Shown here piece by piece: positions 49,102 through 57,699 of a stretch of DNA of 64,000 nucleotides. The position numbers and the translations under genes are program-made. The notes under the pieces were generated by a model. The model searched no databases. It saw nothing but the letters and a program-made list of their open reading frames with translations, and was not told where the DNA came from. The first letter of the stretch is position 1; each line of letters begins with the position of its first letter. Origin of the DNA: Streptomyces sp. SCSIO 75703 (lineage in GTDB: Bacteria > Actinomycetota > Actinomycetes > Streptomycetales > Streptomycetaceae); the NCBI RefSeq assembly GCF_036607905.1, contig NZ_CP144555.1, forward strand, positions 6,820,001-6,884,000. The letters run 5' to 3'.

Positions 49102-50409
49102 TTGGCGGGGTCGGCTGGGGCTGCGCCGACGGGGGGTGTGCCGTTGGCTCGGGGTGTGGTGGTGCGTCGGCTTCTTGCGGTGGATGGGGAGGGGACGCTG
49201 ACTGCGCTGCATGTGCGGATCGCGGCGGAGCTGGCGGGTGTGTCAGAGCGGACGGTGTGGCGTTGGCTGGCCGATGGGCGCCGGGGCCACGTCGAGGCGC
49301 GGCCGCGGCAGGACGGGTTCTCGCTGAGTGACGCCTTGTGGGAGGTCCTTGCGGAGGTGGGCGGGAACGTCGCGGAGTTGCGGCGCAGGATGCTCCGGGC
49401 CGAGGAAGAGGGGGCGTTGGAGGGCTGGGGTGCGCAGTGTGTGCCCTCGCTGCCGACATTGCACCGGGTGATCAAGCGGGATCTGGGGGCGGGCCGGGTT
49501 CTTGAAGTGGTCCGTCCGGCAGGGGCCCGGGTGGGTCTGGAGCCGAGCCGGTATGACCGGGCGCTGGCGGATCTGGGGCTCGTGGACGGGGCGAGTGGTC
49601 CGCTTGTTGTCGACGGGCCGCCCGCCGACGTGCCGGTGTCGGAGGACGCCGCGGATGCGGGGGTGCGGAGCGGCGGTGTGCGGTTGTACGTGCCGGGGGC
49701 CCGGCTGGTGTCCACACGGCAGGTGGCCGCTGTGGCGGAGGCCGTGGGGCATACGGTCGCGGCACGCGGGATGTGCTGTGTGTACGGGGACACGGGCCTG
49801 GGGAAGACGGTCGCCGTCGAGCAGGCTTTGCATCTTCTGCCCGGCCGGGTGCCGGTGTGGCGGGCGGTGGCCGGCGTGGCACCCGGTCTGCCGCAGCTGC
49901 GGGCCTCGCTGTGTGAAGCGCTCGGGCTGCCGTCGGGGGCGCTGCCGCACCGGGCCGGGCCGGCCAGCCGGGCTCTGACGCGGGCACTGGCCGAGCCGGG
50001 TGTGCTGTTTCTCGATGACGCCCAGCGGCTGACGCCGCCACTGCTGGATTACCTGCGGCAGGTGTGGGACGCGCCGGGCTGTGCGGCGGCGCTGGTGCTG
50101 TGTGGGGCGGGAAGCGAGCGGGCCCTCGCCCGTGCTTCGGCGCTGCGCTCACGAGTGCTGACCTGGCATCAGGTCGGCCGGCTTGAGCCGTCTCAAGTAC
50201 CGCAGACGCTGACGCTTTTCCATCCCGTGTGGGCGGAGGTGGACCCGGACGACCTTGCGCGGGCGGATGAGCAGATGGCGCGCGGCAATTTCCGCACGTG
50301 GGCGAAGATCACGTCGCATGTCTACGCAGCCCGCGAACGCGGCCCCGCAAGGCCTGTGGACCGGGAGCTGATCGAGCAGGCCTGCGCGCGTCTTGGCCCT
50401 TACCCGTGA
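49102..50409 (+). CDS. HTH-ATPase fusion of Tn7/Mu-type transposition module
   Basis: 435 residues (TTG start; a GTG at 49138 is equally possible). Residues 20-130 resemble the N-terminus of the TniA/MuA-type transposase encoded next door: an HTH with VSERTVWRWLADG and VPSLPTLHRVIKRDL. From about 185 the protein is a TniB/MuB-like AAA+ ATPase: Walker A YGDTGLGKTVAVE (228-240), Walker B VLFLDDAQRL (301-310), then ALVLCGAGSERALARASALRSRV. There is no DDE domain. It could be a natural fusion or the product of an internal deletion; intact frame and domain order favour a working protein. Confidence 0.75.
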   Translation: MAGSAGAAPTGGVPLARGVVVRRLLAVDGEGTLTALHVRIAAELAGVSERTVWRWLADGRRGHVEARPRQDGFSLSDALWEVLAEVGGNVAELRRRMLRAEEEGALEGWGAQCVPSLPTLHRVIKRDLGAGRVLEVVRPAGARVGLEPSRYDRALADLGLVDGASGPLVVDGPPADVPVSEDAADAGVRSGGVRLYVPGARLVSTRQVAAVAEAVGHTVAARGMCCVYGDTGLGKTVAVEQALHLLPGRVPVWRAVAGVAPGLPQLRASLCEALGLPSGALPHRAGPASRALTRALAEPGVLFLDDAQRLTPPLLDYLRQVWDAPGCAAALVLCGAGSERALARASALRSRVLTWHQVGRLEPSQVPQTLTLFHPVWAEVDPDDLARADEQMARGNFRTWAKITSHVYAARERGPARPVDRELIEQACARLGPYP

Positions 50410-50485
50410 CCGTCCGCGCTGCTCGGAGGGCTCGTGTAGGAGGGCCTTCATCTGTTCCGAGACGAGGTGAACGAAGGCGCGCTCC

Positions 50486-52306
50486 ATGAAAGTGGAAGAG
50501 GCGGAGGGGCACGGCGTGAACGGGCAGCCGATGGCGCCGCCGGAGGATCCGGCCGGTGTTTTGGGGGAGGAGTCGTTGACGGCGTTGCGGGCGCTGGCGG
50601 TGCGTCGTCTGCTGGCGCTGCGCGCCGAGCGGCGGCTCTCGCGGGAGCATGTGCGCCTGGCCGGGGAGTGCCTGGGCGTGTCGGAGCGCACGGTGTGGCG
50701 GTGGCTGGCTGAGGCCTCCCGGTCGCCCCAGGACGCGATCCGCCCCGGGGAACGCAGCGGTGAGCGGTTCGAGATCACCAGGGAGATCCGGGTGCTGCTG
50801 GCGTACTGGCACGGCAATGCTTCCGCGGTCCACCGACAGTTGGTGGCCCGGGCCCAGACCGGCGGCCGTGACGGTCAGCCGACGACGGCATCTGAATCCG
50901 CGGCTTCTCCCGCGGGCGCCCCGCCGGCTGCGGTGCCGTTGCTGGACCCAGTGCCGTCGCTATCGACGTTCCTGCGCGCGGTGCGTCGTGATCTCACCGC
51001 GGGGGAGCGGGCCGGTCTTGCCGCGGGACCGGACGCGGCCCGCGCGCACGACGTCTTCGGCAAACGGGCGGCCTCCTGGCGCAATCACGTGTGGGAGACC
51101 GATCACGTCCAGGCACCGCTGCTGGTCGATGCCGACGGCGACCTGGTGCGCCCCTGGGTGACGTGGTTCATCGACACCGCCACCAAAGTGATCACCGGCA
51201 CCGCGGTCACTCCTGGCGTTCCTTCCCGTGCCTCCGTGCTGGCCGCGCTGCGTGCCGCTGTTTTGCGTGATGATCCCTACGGCCCCGCGGGAGGGACACC
51301 GGAGCAGGTGCGGGTGGACCGGGGCAAGGACTTCCTGTCGACCACCGTCACCGCCGCGTTCGGCACGATGGGCGTGACGGTGAAGGACCTTCCCGCTTAC
51401 AGCCCTCACCTCAAGGGCACGGTGGAGAACCTCAACCGGGCCGTTGACCGGATGCTGTTCGCGGCCCTGCCCGGCTACACCCTCACCCCCACCAAGCCCC
51501 GCTCCGGCCGACGACACAAAGGCGTGGGCAAGCCGGAGACGTCCGGTGCCATGTCGTTTCAGGACTTCACCGCGGAGGTGCTGGCCTGGACCCACTGGTG
51601 GAACACCGAGCACCGGCCCCAGGCGCTGTCCGGCCGCACGCCGCTTGAGGCATGGCAGGCCGATCCGACTCCCGTCACCGATGTCCCCGCGGCCGACCTG
51701 TGGACGTTCACCCTGGAGGACGACGGCCGCCCGCGGAAGCTGACCAGCCACGGCGTGCGGTGGCGCGGGCGCACCTACATCGCCCCCTGGATGACCGGCC
51801 AGGCCGGCCGTACCGTCACCGTGCGCTACATGCCGCACCACGATCACGAGATCGACATCTGTGACGCGAGCGGCAAGTATCTCGGGCCCGCGCACCTCGC
51901 GGACGCGGCCACCCCCGAACAACTCAAGGCCCTGCGCACAGCCCGTGCGGAGCGTGCCCGACGTCTGCGCGCCGAGGTGAAAGCCGCCGAGACGCTGCGC
52001 CGACAGCGCTTCGCCCCGGCCACCACGGCAGGGCCGGCCCAACGGCTGGGAGCCCTCACCGCCGCTCAAGCCGGGCACGAACTGGCCGCCATCGAGCACA
52101 ACGACGCCTCGAAGCTGGCGCTGCCGGACCTCATCCCGCCCGCCGCGCCCCCGGTCGATTGGCGCACCCCTGCTTCCCTGGCCGCGCTGACCACGCCAGG
52201 CCCGCCCGTCCCGCACCCGTCCGGCCGTGATGGCGCTTCCGCCCCGGACGGCCGCGACGGGCGGGCCGCGCCTCCCACCACCGACGACGACGGAGACGCC
52301 TCGTGA
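50486..52306 (+). CDS. TniA/MuA-type DDE transposase
   Basis: 606-residue transposase with rve integrase core. N-terminal HTH (LAGECLGVSERTVWRWL, 58-74), catalytic DD(35)E: D206 in WETDHVQAP, D278 in VRVDRGKDF and E314 in HLKGTVENLNR, spaced exactly 35 residues from D278. It is followed by a Mu-transposase-like C-terminal domain (WRGRTYIAPWMTGQAGRTVTVRY) and a basic helical tail. ATG 50486; a GTG at 50516 has a better GGAGGGG site. Overlaps the selector ATPase start by 4 bp (GTGA). Confidence 0.88.
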   Translation: MKVEEAEGHGVNGQPMAPPEDPAGVLGEESLTALRALAVRRLLALRAERRLSREHVRLAGECLGVSERTVWRWLAEASRSPQDAIRPGERSGERFEITREIRVLLAYWHGNASAVHRQLVARAQTGGRDGQPTTASESAASPAGAPPAAVPLLDPVPSLSTFLRAVRRDLTAGERAGLAAGPDAARAHDVFGKRAASWRNHVWETDHVQAPLLVDADGDLVRPWVTWFIDTATKVITGTAVTPGVPSRASVLAALRAAVLRDDPYGPAGGTPEQVRVDRGKDFLSTTVTAAFGTMGVTVKDLPAYSPHLKGTVENLNRAVDRMLFAALPGYTLTPTKPRSGRRHKGVGKPETSGAMSFQDFTAEVLAWTHWWNTEHRPQALSGRTPLEAWQADPTPVTDVPAADLWTFTLEDDGRPRKLTSHGVRWRGRTYIAPWMTGQAGRTVTVRYMPHHDHEIDICDASGKYLGPAHLADAATPEQLKALRTARAERARRLRAEVKAAETLRRQRFAPATTAGPAQRLGALTAAQAGHELAAIEHNDASKLALPDLIPPAAPPVDWRTPASLAALTTPGPPVPHPSGRDGASAPDGRDGRAAPPTTDDDGDAS

Positions 52307-52653
52307 CCGCGGCCACCTACCAGTACGTCGACCTGCCCGATGCGTCCGTGGTCACCACCCGTGCCCTGCTCACCGCCCGGGAGAACATCACCGACACCGT
52401 CGCCGCCCGCGCCATGATGTGCATCCACGGCGGCGCCGGCTTCGGCAAGACCCTCGCCGTCAACACCTGCCTGCGCGGACTCGAACCCGGCGAGGATGTC
52501 CGCAAGATCACCTTCCGGGCCCGTCCCACCGCCCGAGCGGTGCGCTATGAGCTGTTCGCCGCACTCGATCTGGCCGGTGAACCGCCGCGCCACCCCAGTG
52601 AATTCGACCGCCTGCTGAAGACTGCCCTGGCTGAGCGCCCCCGCACCTTCCTA
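52303..52653 (+). pseudogene. TniB/MuB-like target-selector ATPase, 5' part (IS-disrupted)
   Basis: 117 codons from GTG 52303: VTAATYQYVDLPDASVVTTR, Walker A GGAGFGKTLAVNT. The gene is interrupted at CTA (52651-52653). Removing the three nested insertion sequences joins TTC CTA to GTG GAC GAG at 56142, restoring Walker B FLVDEAQWL in frame and a 247-residue ATPase. MuB/TniB ATPases choose the target site and activate the DDE transposase, so the module is probably inactive unless complemented, perhaps by the HTH-ATPase fusion upstream. Confidence 0.85.
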
Positions 52654-52729
52654 GGGCCTGTTCTGAGTTGAGATCACGGGATCGGTCATTCCTGCCCCAG
52701 GTGGGTACTGGCTGCGGTAGACCGGTCGC

Positions 52730-53490
52730 GTGACTCGTGGTGACCTGACCGATGCCGAGTGGGAGTTGATCGAGCCGCACCTGCCGCTGGGGGCGTTCGG
52801 GCCGATCCCTGACCTGCGCGGCTACTTCAACGCGGTGATGTGGCGGTTCCGAACCGGCAGCCCCTGGCGGGATGTGCCGGAGAGCTACGGCTCCTGGTCG
52901 ATGATCTACGACCGGTTCCGGATGTGGGCGCGTGACGAGGTCTTCCAGACCCTCATGGACGCGATGATCGCCGAGGCGGCGGCCCGCGACGATGTCGATC
53001 TCAGCCTGGTCAGCGTGGACTCGACCGTTGCCCGCGCGCATCACCACGCGGCGGGCATGGTCGTGGACCCGGAGCTCCTTGAGGACCTGGAGAAGGCCGT
53101 GGCGGAGGAAAAGGGGCTGCGGCAAAGGGGCAAAACGACCCCATGGGCGAGGGGTCCGCAGTCGGGGAGGACCCCGAGCGGGAACAGCGCCGCGCCGTGC
53201 GCCGACGCCGCAGGGCCCGGCTGCGGGCCGCTGAACTGGGCCGCTCCCGGGGCGGGCTCACCAGCAAGGTCCACCTCGCCGTCGAGCGGCGCTGCCGTCC
53301 GCTGTCCATCGTCCTGACCCCCGGACAGGCCGCGGACAGCCCGCGCTTCATCCCCGCCCTGAAGGAGATCAAGGTGCGTGGTCCCGTCGGCCGCCCCAGG
53401 ACCCGGCCGGACGCAGTGGCCGGCGACAAGGCGTACTCCTCCCGCGCCAACCGCGCCCACCTGCGCAGACGCAATATCAAGGTGGTGATC
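52730..53490 (+). pseudogene. IS5-family transposase, 5' part with -1 frameshift site
   Basis: First frame from GTG 52730: TRGDLTDAEWELIEPHLPLG, VMWRFRTGSPWRDVPESYGS, VSVDSTVARAHHHAAG. The second frame (in -1) carries the rest: SRGGLTSKVHLAVERRCRPL, TPGQAADSPRFIPALKEIKV and ending RRRNIKVVI where IS3 inserted. A slippery heptamer A_AAG_GGG in phase (53110-53116) and an overlap of the two frames indicate normal -1 programmed frameshifting. The protein is continued at 54824 (PEKADQAAHRKRKG). Confidence 0.8.
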
Positions 53491-53521
53491 TGAGGTTCCC
53501 CCGTTGCTCGGGAGGGGCTGA

Positions 53522-54445
53522 TCAGCTGGTCAGAGCGGGTTGGCGGGGTTTCAGGTTCGCTCGTTCGGACGCTGCCTGCTCGGCGTAGTGCTTCTCTTCG
53601 AACTCGACGGGGCTGAGGTAGCCGAGGCGTTTCTGGATGCGCCGACTGTTGTAGAACCCGTCGATGTACTCGAAGAGCGCGAGGTTCGCCTCGGCCCGGG
53701 TGGCGAAGGTGCGGCCGCGGAGGCCCTCGGTCTTGATGAGCATCCAGAGGTTCTCCGCGAGGGCGTTGTCGTACGAGTCCCCGACGGAGCCCATGGATGC
53801 CTCAATTCCTGCCCGCACCAAGCGTGTTGTGAGCTTCACGGACGTGTACTGACAGCCGTGGTCCGCATGGTGAATCAGCTGGCCGGGTTCGACCTCCCGG
53901 GACGCGAGGGCGTACTCGAGGGTGGCCAGCACGAGGTCGGCGTCCGCGTGGGCGGAGGCCTCCCAGGCCACCACCCGGCGGGAGAACGCGTCCCTGATCG
54001 CCGACAGCCACAAGGGCCCCTCAAGGGTCGAGATCATGGTGAGGTCGGTGACCCACAGCCGGTTCGGCCTGTCGGCGGTGAAGTCGCGCCTGACCAAATC
54101 CGGGGCGAGGTCGGCGTCCCGGTCGCGGCGGGTGAAGCCCTTGCCCGTCCGGCGGGGACTGATCCCGGCGAGGCCGGCTTCGCGCATGAGCCGTTCAACT
54201 CGTTTGCGGCCGACGTGGACGCCTTCGCGTTTCAGGACAGCGTGCACGCGGGGCGAGCCGTAGATTCCGCCGGAGTCGGTGTGGATCTGCTGGATCTGCC
54301 TGGTCAGCTCGGTGTCCCGGCGGTGCCGTTCGCACGGCTCCTTCTTCGCCCGGCGCCAGCGGTAGTAGGTGGAGGAGGGGATGTGCAGTTCCCGGAGGGT
54401 GGGCTCGATCTCCAGGTTCTCGTGCTCGTCGAGGAGCGCGGTCAC
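53522..54445 (-). CDS. IS3 transposase OrfB (rve integrase core)
   Basis: 307 residues (GTG start 54443-54445, overlapping the OrfA stop by 4 bp). HTH_21 segment GIYGSPRVHAVLKREGVHVG is followed by the DDE core: WVTDLTMIS, HADHGCQYTS and DNALAENLWMLIKTE, ending with RRIQKRLGYLSPVEFEE. It is expressed as an OrfAB fusion by -1 frameshifting at a run of six T near the end of OrfA; the -1 frame reads RGTARPDPAQ into OrfB without a stop. Intact. Confidence 0.92.
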   Translation of the reverse strand: MTALLDEHENLEIEPTLRELHIPSSTYYRWRRAKKEPCERHRRDTELTRQIQQIHTDSGGIYGSPRVHAVLKREGVHVGRKRVERLMREAGLAGISPRRTGKGFTRRDRDADLAPDLVRRDFTADRPNRLWVTDLTMISTLEGPLWLSAIRDAFSRRVVAWEASAHADADLVLATLEYALASREVEPGQLIHHADHGCQYTSVKLTTRLVRAGIEASMGSVGDSYDNALAENLWMLIKTEGLRGRTFATRAEANLALFEYIDGFYNSRRIQKRLGYLSPVEFEEKHYAEQAASERANLKPRQPALTS

Positions 54446-54750
54446 CTGGGCCGGGTCGGGTCGAGCTGTGCCGCGAAAAAAGCCGAGGCCGTCCGCAGGA
54501 TCTCGTTCGACCGCTTGAGCTGGGTGTTCTCCTTGCGCAGCGCGGTCAGCTCGGCGCGTTCGTCGCTGGTGAGCAGGTCGTCGCGTTCGCCGGCGTCGGC
54601 CTCGGCCTGGCGGATCCAGCCGCGCAGGGCCTCGTGATGGACACCGAGTTCCTCGGCCATGCGGCGGATCACGGGCTTCGGCTCCGCGGTGCGGTACATC
54701 CGCACCGCGCGCTCACGCAACTCCAGTGGGTATTTCCTCGGGGCAGGCAT
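54442..54750 (-). CDS. IS3 OrfA (HTH_Tnp_1)
   Basis: 102-residue DNA-binding protein: PRKYPLELRERAVRMYRTAE, ELGVHHEALRGWIRQAEADA and a leucine-zipper-like RAELTALRKENTQLKRSNEI. The T6 slippery run lies in codons for SAFFAAQ. Intact start MPAPRKYPLE. Confidence 0.9.
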   Translation of the reverse strand: MPAPRKYPLELRERAVRMYRTAEPKPVIRRMAEELGVHHEALRGWIRQAEADAGERDDLLTSDERAELTALRKENTQLKRSNEILRTASAFFAAQLDPTRPR

Positions 54751-54823
54751 CAGCAGGGCTCCTCTCTGTGAGTCCTACCTGACCTGCTGTCACCATTCTC
54801 CGCATCTCGGGGGAACCTCAATC

Positions 54824-55060
54824 CCGGAGAAGGCCGACCAGGCCGCCCACCGCAAGAGAAAGGGACGCTCCGGCGGCCGCCCGGTCAGCCACGACGCCAC
54901 GCTCTACAAAGATCGCAACACCGTCGAGCGCGGCATCAACAAGTTCAAGGAGTGGCGGGGGCTGGCCACCCGCTACGACAAAACGCCCGAGAGCTATGCC
55001 GCCGGGCTCCACCTGCGCGGATCCATCCTCTGGTTACGCAGCCTGCCAGCCCTCCCGTGA
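54824..55060 (+). pseudogene. IS5-family transposase, 3' part
   Basis: Continuation of the transposase broken by IS3: PEKADQAAHRKRKGRSGGRP, TLYKDRNTVERGINKFKEWR (the DDE glutamate region) and GSILWLRSLPALP before TGA at 55058-55060. Joining it to 53490 gives an uninterrupted IS5-type C-terminus. Confidence 0.85.
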
Positions 55061-55084
55061 TCTCAACTCAGAACAGGCCCTAGT

Positions 55085-56137
55085 TGTATTGATCACGAGC
55101 GTTGTTGACACTGCTGGATCTTGAACATGGCGAAGACCTCCGGTGTGGTGGGAGCTGTCTAGGAACTCACCGCACGGAGGTCTTCGTGCCCCACCGTAAT
55201 GCCCGGCTGACCGTCTTCGGTAGAAGACTGCTGGTCGAACGTGTCTGCTCAGGCCGTCCGGTCGCTCACGTGGCCGCCGAGATGGGTATCTCCCGGGCCA
55301 CGGCTCACAAATGGATCCGCAGGTGGCGGGCTGAAGGCGAGGCGGGCCTGCACGACCGGTCGAGCCGGCCTCACACGACGCCGCACCGGACCGCGGCCTC
55401 GGTCGAAACCCGCGTCTGCGACCTGCGACAGAGCCGCAAGCTCGGGCCGGCCAGGATCGGCCCGATCCTGGGCCTGCCCGCCTCGACCGTCCACCGGATC
55501 CTGACCCGCCACCGGCTCAACCGCCTGGCCTGGCTCGACCGCCCCACCGGCACGCTGATCCGCCGCTACGAACGCGAGCGTCCCGGGGAACTCATCCACG
55601 TCGACGTGAAGAAACTCGGCCGGATCCCCGACGGCGGCGGTCACAAAGCGCTGGGCCGCCAGGCCGGCCGGGCCACCCGCAACAACATGGGCTTCGACTA
55701 CGTCCACTCCGCCGTCGACGACCACACCCGCCTCGCCTACAGCGAGATCCACGGCGACGAGAAGACCGCGACCTGCGCGGGCTTCCTCACCCGCGCGGCC
55801 ACGTTCTTCCACAGCCAGGGCATCACCCGGATCGAGCGGGTGCTGACCGACAACGCCTGGGCCTACCGCAAGGGCCTGGCCTGGAAGGCAGTCCTGGCCG
55901 AGCTCGGCGCGACCGGCAAGCTGACCCGGGCCTACCGGCCGCAGACCAACGGCAAGGTCGAACGCTTCAACCGCACCCTGCTCGACGAATGGGCCTACCT
56001 GCGGCCCTACACCTCAAACACCGAACGGACCGAAGCCCTGGCAGACTTCCTCCACACCTACAACCACCACCGCTGCCACACCGCACTGGACGGACACCCG
56101 CCCATCAGCCGTGTCAACAACGCTGCGGGTCAATACA
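55085..56137 (+). mobile_element. IS481-family element (1053 bp)
   Basis: Imperfect 27-bp terminal inverted repeats: TGTATTGATC...GCGTTGTTGACAC at the left, and at the right the reverse complement of TGTATTGACC...GCGTTGTTGACAC. CCTAGT flanks both sides (55079-55084, part of it inside the IS5 end; 56138-56143), a 6-bp target duplication. It was the first of the three elements to enter the selector ATPase gene. Confidence 0.88.
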
Positions 56138-56142
56138 CCTAG
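55186..56142 (+). CDS. IS481-family transposase
   Basis: 318 residues from GTG 55186 (CGGAGG upstream). HTH (MGISRATAHKWIRRWRAEGE) then the rve DDE core: HVDVKKLGRIP, VLTDNAWAYRKG and NGKVERFNRTLLDEWAYLRP. The stop codon TAG (56140-56142) lies beyond the element in the target duplication, so the element borrows its stop. Intact. Confidence 0.92.
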   Translation: MPHRNARLTVFGRRLLVERVCSGRPVAHVAAEMGISRATAHKWIRRWRAEGEAGLHDRSSRPHTTPHRTAASVETRVCDLRQSRKLGPARIGPILGLPASTVHRILTRHRLNRLAWLDRPTGTLIRRYERERPGELIHVDVKKLGRIPDGGGHKALGRQAGRATRNNMGFDYVHSAVDDHTRLAYSEIHGDEKTATCAGFLTRAATFFHSQGITRIERVLTDNAWAYRKGLAWKAVLAELGATGKLTRAYRPQTNGKVERFNRTLLDEWAYLRPYTSNTERTEALADFLHTYNHHRCHTALDGHPPISRVNNAAGQYT

Positions 56143-56534
56143 TGGACGAGGCCCAGTGGCTCAACGGTGAGGCGTTCGAGTACTTCCGCTACTTGTGGGA
56201 CGAACCCTCCACCCAGCTCGCGATCATCTTCGTCGGCGGCGAGGGCTGCCACACCGTGCTGCGCCGCGAACCGATGCTCTCCTCCCGCATCTTCATCTGG
56301 CAGCACTTCACCCGCCTCAACCCCGACGAGGTCCTCGAGGCCATCCCCCTGTTCCACCCCATCTGGGCCGACGCCGATCCCGACGACATCACCTTCGCCG
56401 ACAGCCACGCCGCACACGGCAACTTCCTCGCCTGGGCCCAGCTGACCGCCCACACCCGCACCGCCCTGGCACGCACCGGCCGCCCCCGCGTCGACCAGGA
56501 GCTGCTGCGCTGGGCCTTCAGCCGCCTTGGCTGA
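56138..56534 (+). pseudogene. TniB/MuB-like target-selector ATPase, 3' part
   Basis: Continuation after the nested IS: FLVDEAQWL (Walker B), LWDEPSTQLAIIFVGGEGCH (sensor region), REPMLSSRIFIWQHF and a C-terminal helical domain resembling that of the HTH-ATPase fusion (LFHPIWADADPDDITFADSH versus LFHPVWAEVDPDDLARADEQ). In frame with 52303-52653. Confidence 0.85.
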
Positions 56535-56547
56535 CCACCCCACCGCC

Positions 56548-57663
56548 ATGCCGCTCACCGTGCCGCCGCCGTCCGTCACTGTGGTCCTCGACCCGGGCGA
56601 CGACGCGATCCACACGCACACCGCTCTGGCCGCCCACCATCCGCCGTCCGGCCGGATCACCCTGCACCCCGGCCCGGGAACCACCAGCGAGACCGGCCTC
56701 GCCCACGACCTTCTCGTCGCCCTGGGCAAACCGCCCCTTCTTCCGGGCCGCTTTCCCGGTGGCCGCCAGCCCGCCTGGGAAGCCGCCACTGCCTGGCTGA
56801 CCGCCCTGCCCGTCACCCGGCTGACCGTCCTGCGCGCCCACCGCCTCACCGCCCGCCGCACGATGCGCCTCCTGCAGCTACAGGCCCGCACTGGTATCCA
56901 CCTGACCCTGGTCTGCCACCGCCCTCACCTTCCCGCCGCTCTGCACCAGGCCCTGCGGACGGCCGACTACTCCGTCACCGCCGACTTCGAGGCTGCCCGC
57001 CGCCACTACTACGGCACGCCTATCGCCGAACCCCCGCCCGCAGACGAGCCCGCCGCGCCGGTTAGCCGGTGGCTCACCCTGTCGGCACTGGACCGCCTCG
57101 TCTCCTACGACAGCCCCCGCCCCTGCGCCGACCCGTGCACGCCACCGCCGATCGCCTGGCGGCACCGCCCACCGCCCGTGCCTCTCACCGCGCCCACCGC
57201 CCAGCGAGTCGCCCGCCGGCTGCACGCGGCCACCGCACATCCTCGCCTGGCCGCGGCCGTCGCCGCCGCGCTGTTCACCGGCGCCTCCCTCCAGCAACTC
57301 GCCACCGCACGTCCCTGCGACTACGACGACGCTGCGGCCACGCTCGCCCTGCACGACCGCGCCCGCTACACCGACGGCTGCGCCGCTCACCCCGTACCAC
57401 CCTGGTCGGGCATCTTCCTGCGGGCCGCAGCCTGCTTCACCCGGCTCCTCTCCGGCGAGGATCAGGAACTGCTTGCCGCGCCAGGTGACCGTGGGCACCT
57501 GCTGCGTGTGGCGGAGACGGCCAGACTGCGCCCGCCCCAGCCGCCCGCGGCCCGCCGCAAAGGCCCGGCCGGCCGTGTGGAGTGGGACTGGCGCGAGCGG
57601 CAGGAAGCCGAGAGGTACGAAGCCATGCCGACCAGTCGCGTCAGGCCGCCCTCGCGACGCTGA
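56548..57663 (+). CDS. Third gene of transposition module; degenerate ATPase-like protein
   Basis: 371 residues from ATG 56548 (a TTG at 56527 overlapping the previous stop is the alternative). The first 165 residues parallel the ATPase fold without a Walker A: VTVVLDPGDDAIHTHTALAA, then TVLRAHRLTARRTMRLLQLQ in the Walker B/sensor position and TGIHLTLVCHRPHLPAALHQ. The remainder (LHAATAHPRLAAAVAAALFTGASLQQLA) is helical. No TniQ zinc motif is evident. It is in the position that accessory targeting proteins occupy in TniA/TniB operons; I infer an inactive ATPase-like partner. Confidence 0.6.
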   Translation: MPLTVPPPSVTVVLDPGDDAIHTHTALAAHHPPSGRITLHPGPGTTSETGLAHDLLVALGKPPLLPGRFPGGRQPAWEAATAWLTALPVTRLTVLRAHRLTARRTMRLLQLQARTGIHLTLVCHRPHLPAALHQALRTADYSVTADFEAARRHYYGTPIAEPPPADEPAAPVSRWLTLSALDRLVSYDSPRPCADPCTPPPIAWRHRPPPVPLTAPTAQRVARRLHAATAHPRLAAAVAAALFTGASLQQLATARPCDYDDAAATLALHDRARYTDGCAAHPVPPWSGIFLRAAACFTRLLSGEDQELLAAPGDRGHLLRVAETARLRPPQPPAARRKGPAGRVEWDWRERQEAERYEAMPTSRVRPPSRR

Positions 57664-57699
57664 ACACTCTGACGCGTTTCGCTCGAAGAGGCGGGCTCA

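Larger units (their letters stand above)
53491..54820 (-). mobile_element. IS3-family element (1330 bp)
   Basis: Ends TGAGGTTCCCCCG (53491) and CGGGGGAACCTCA (54808-54820) are perfect 13-bp inverted repeats. ATC occurs on both sides (53488-53490; 54821-54823), a 3-bp target duplication. It carries the usual two overlapping minus-strand genes. It splits the IS5 transposase between GTG-ATC and CCG-GAG codons. Confidence 0.9.
52654..55080 (+). mobile_element. IS5-family element (IS427-like), itself interrupted
   Basis: Perfect 28-bp terminal inverted repeats starting GGGCCTGTTCTGAGTTGAGA (52654-52681 and 55053-55080) and a TA target duplication (52652-52653; 55081-55082). An IS3 element occupies 53491-54820. 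Without it the element is about 1.1 kb. It is inserted in the left CCTAGT target duplication of the IS481 element. Confidence 0.88.
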
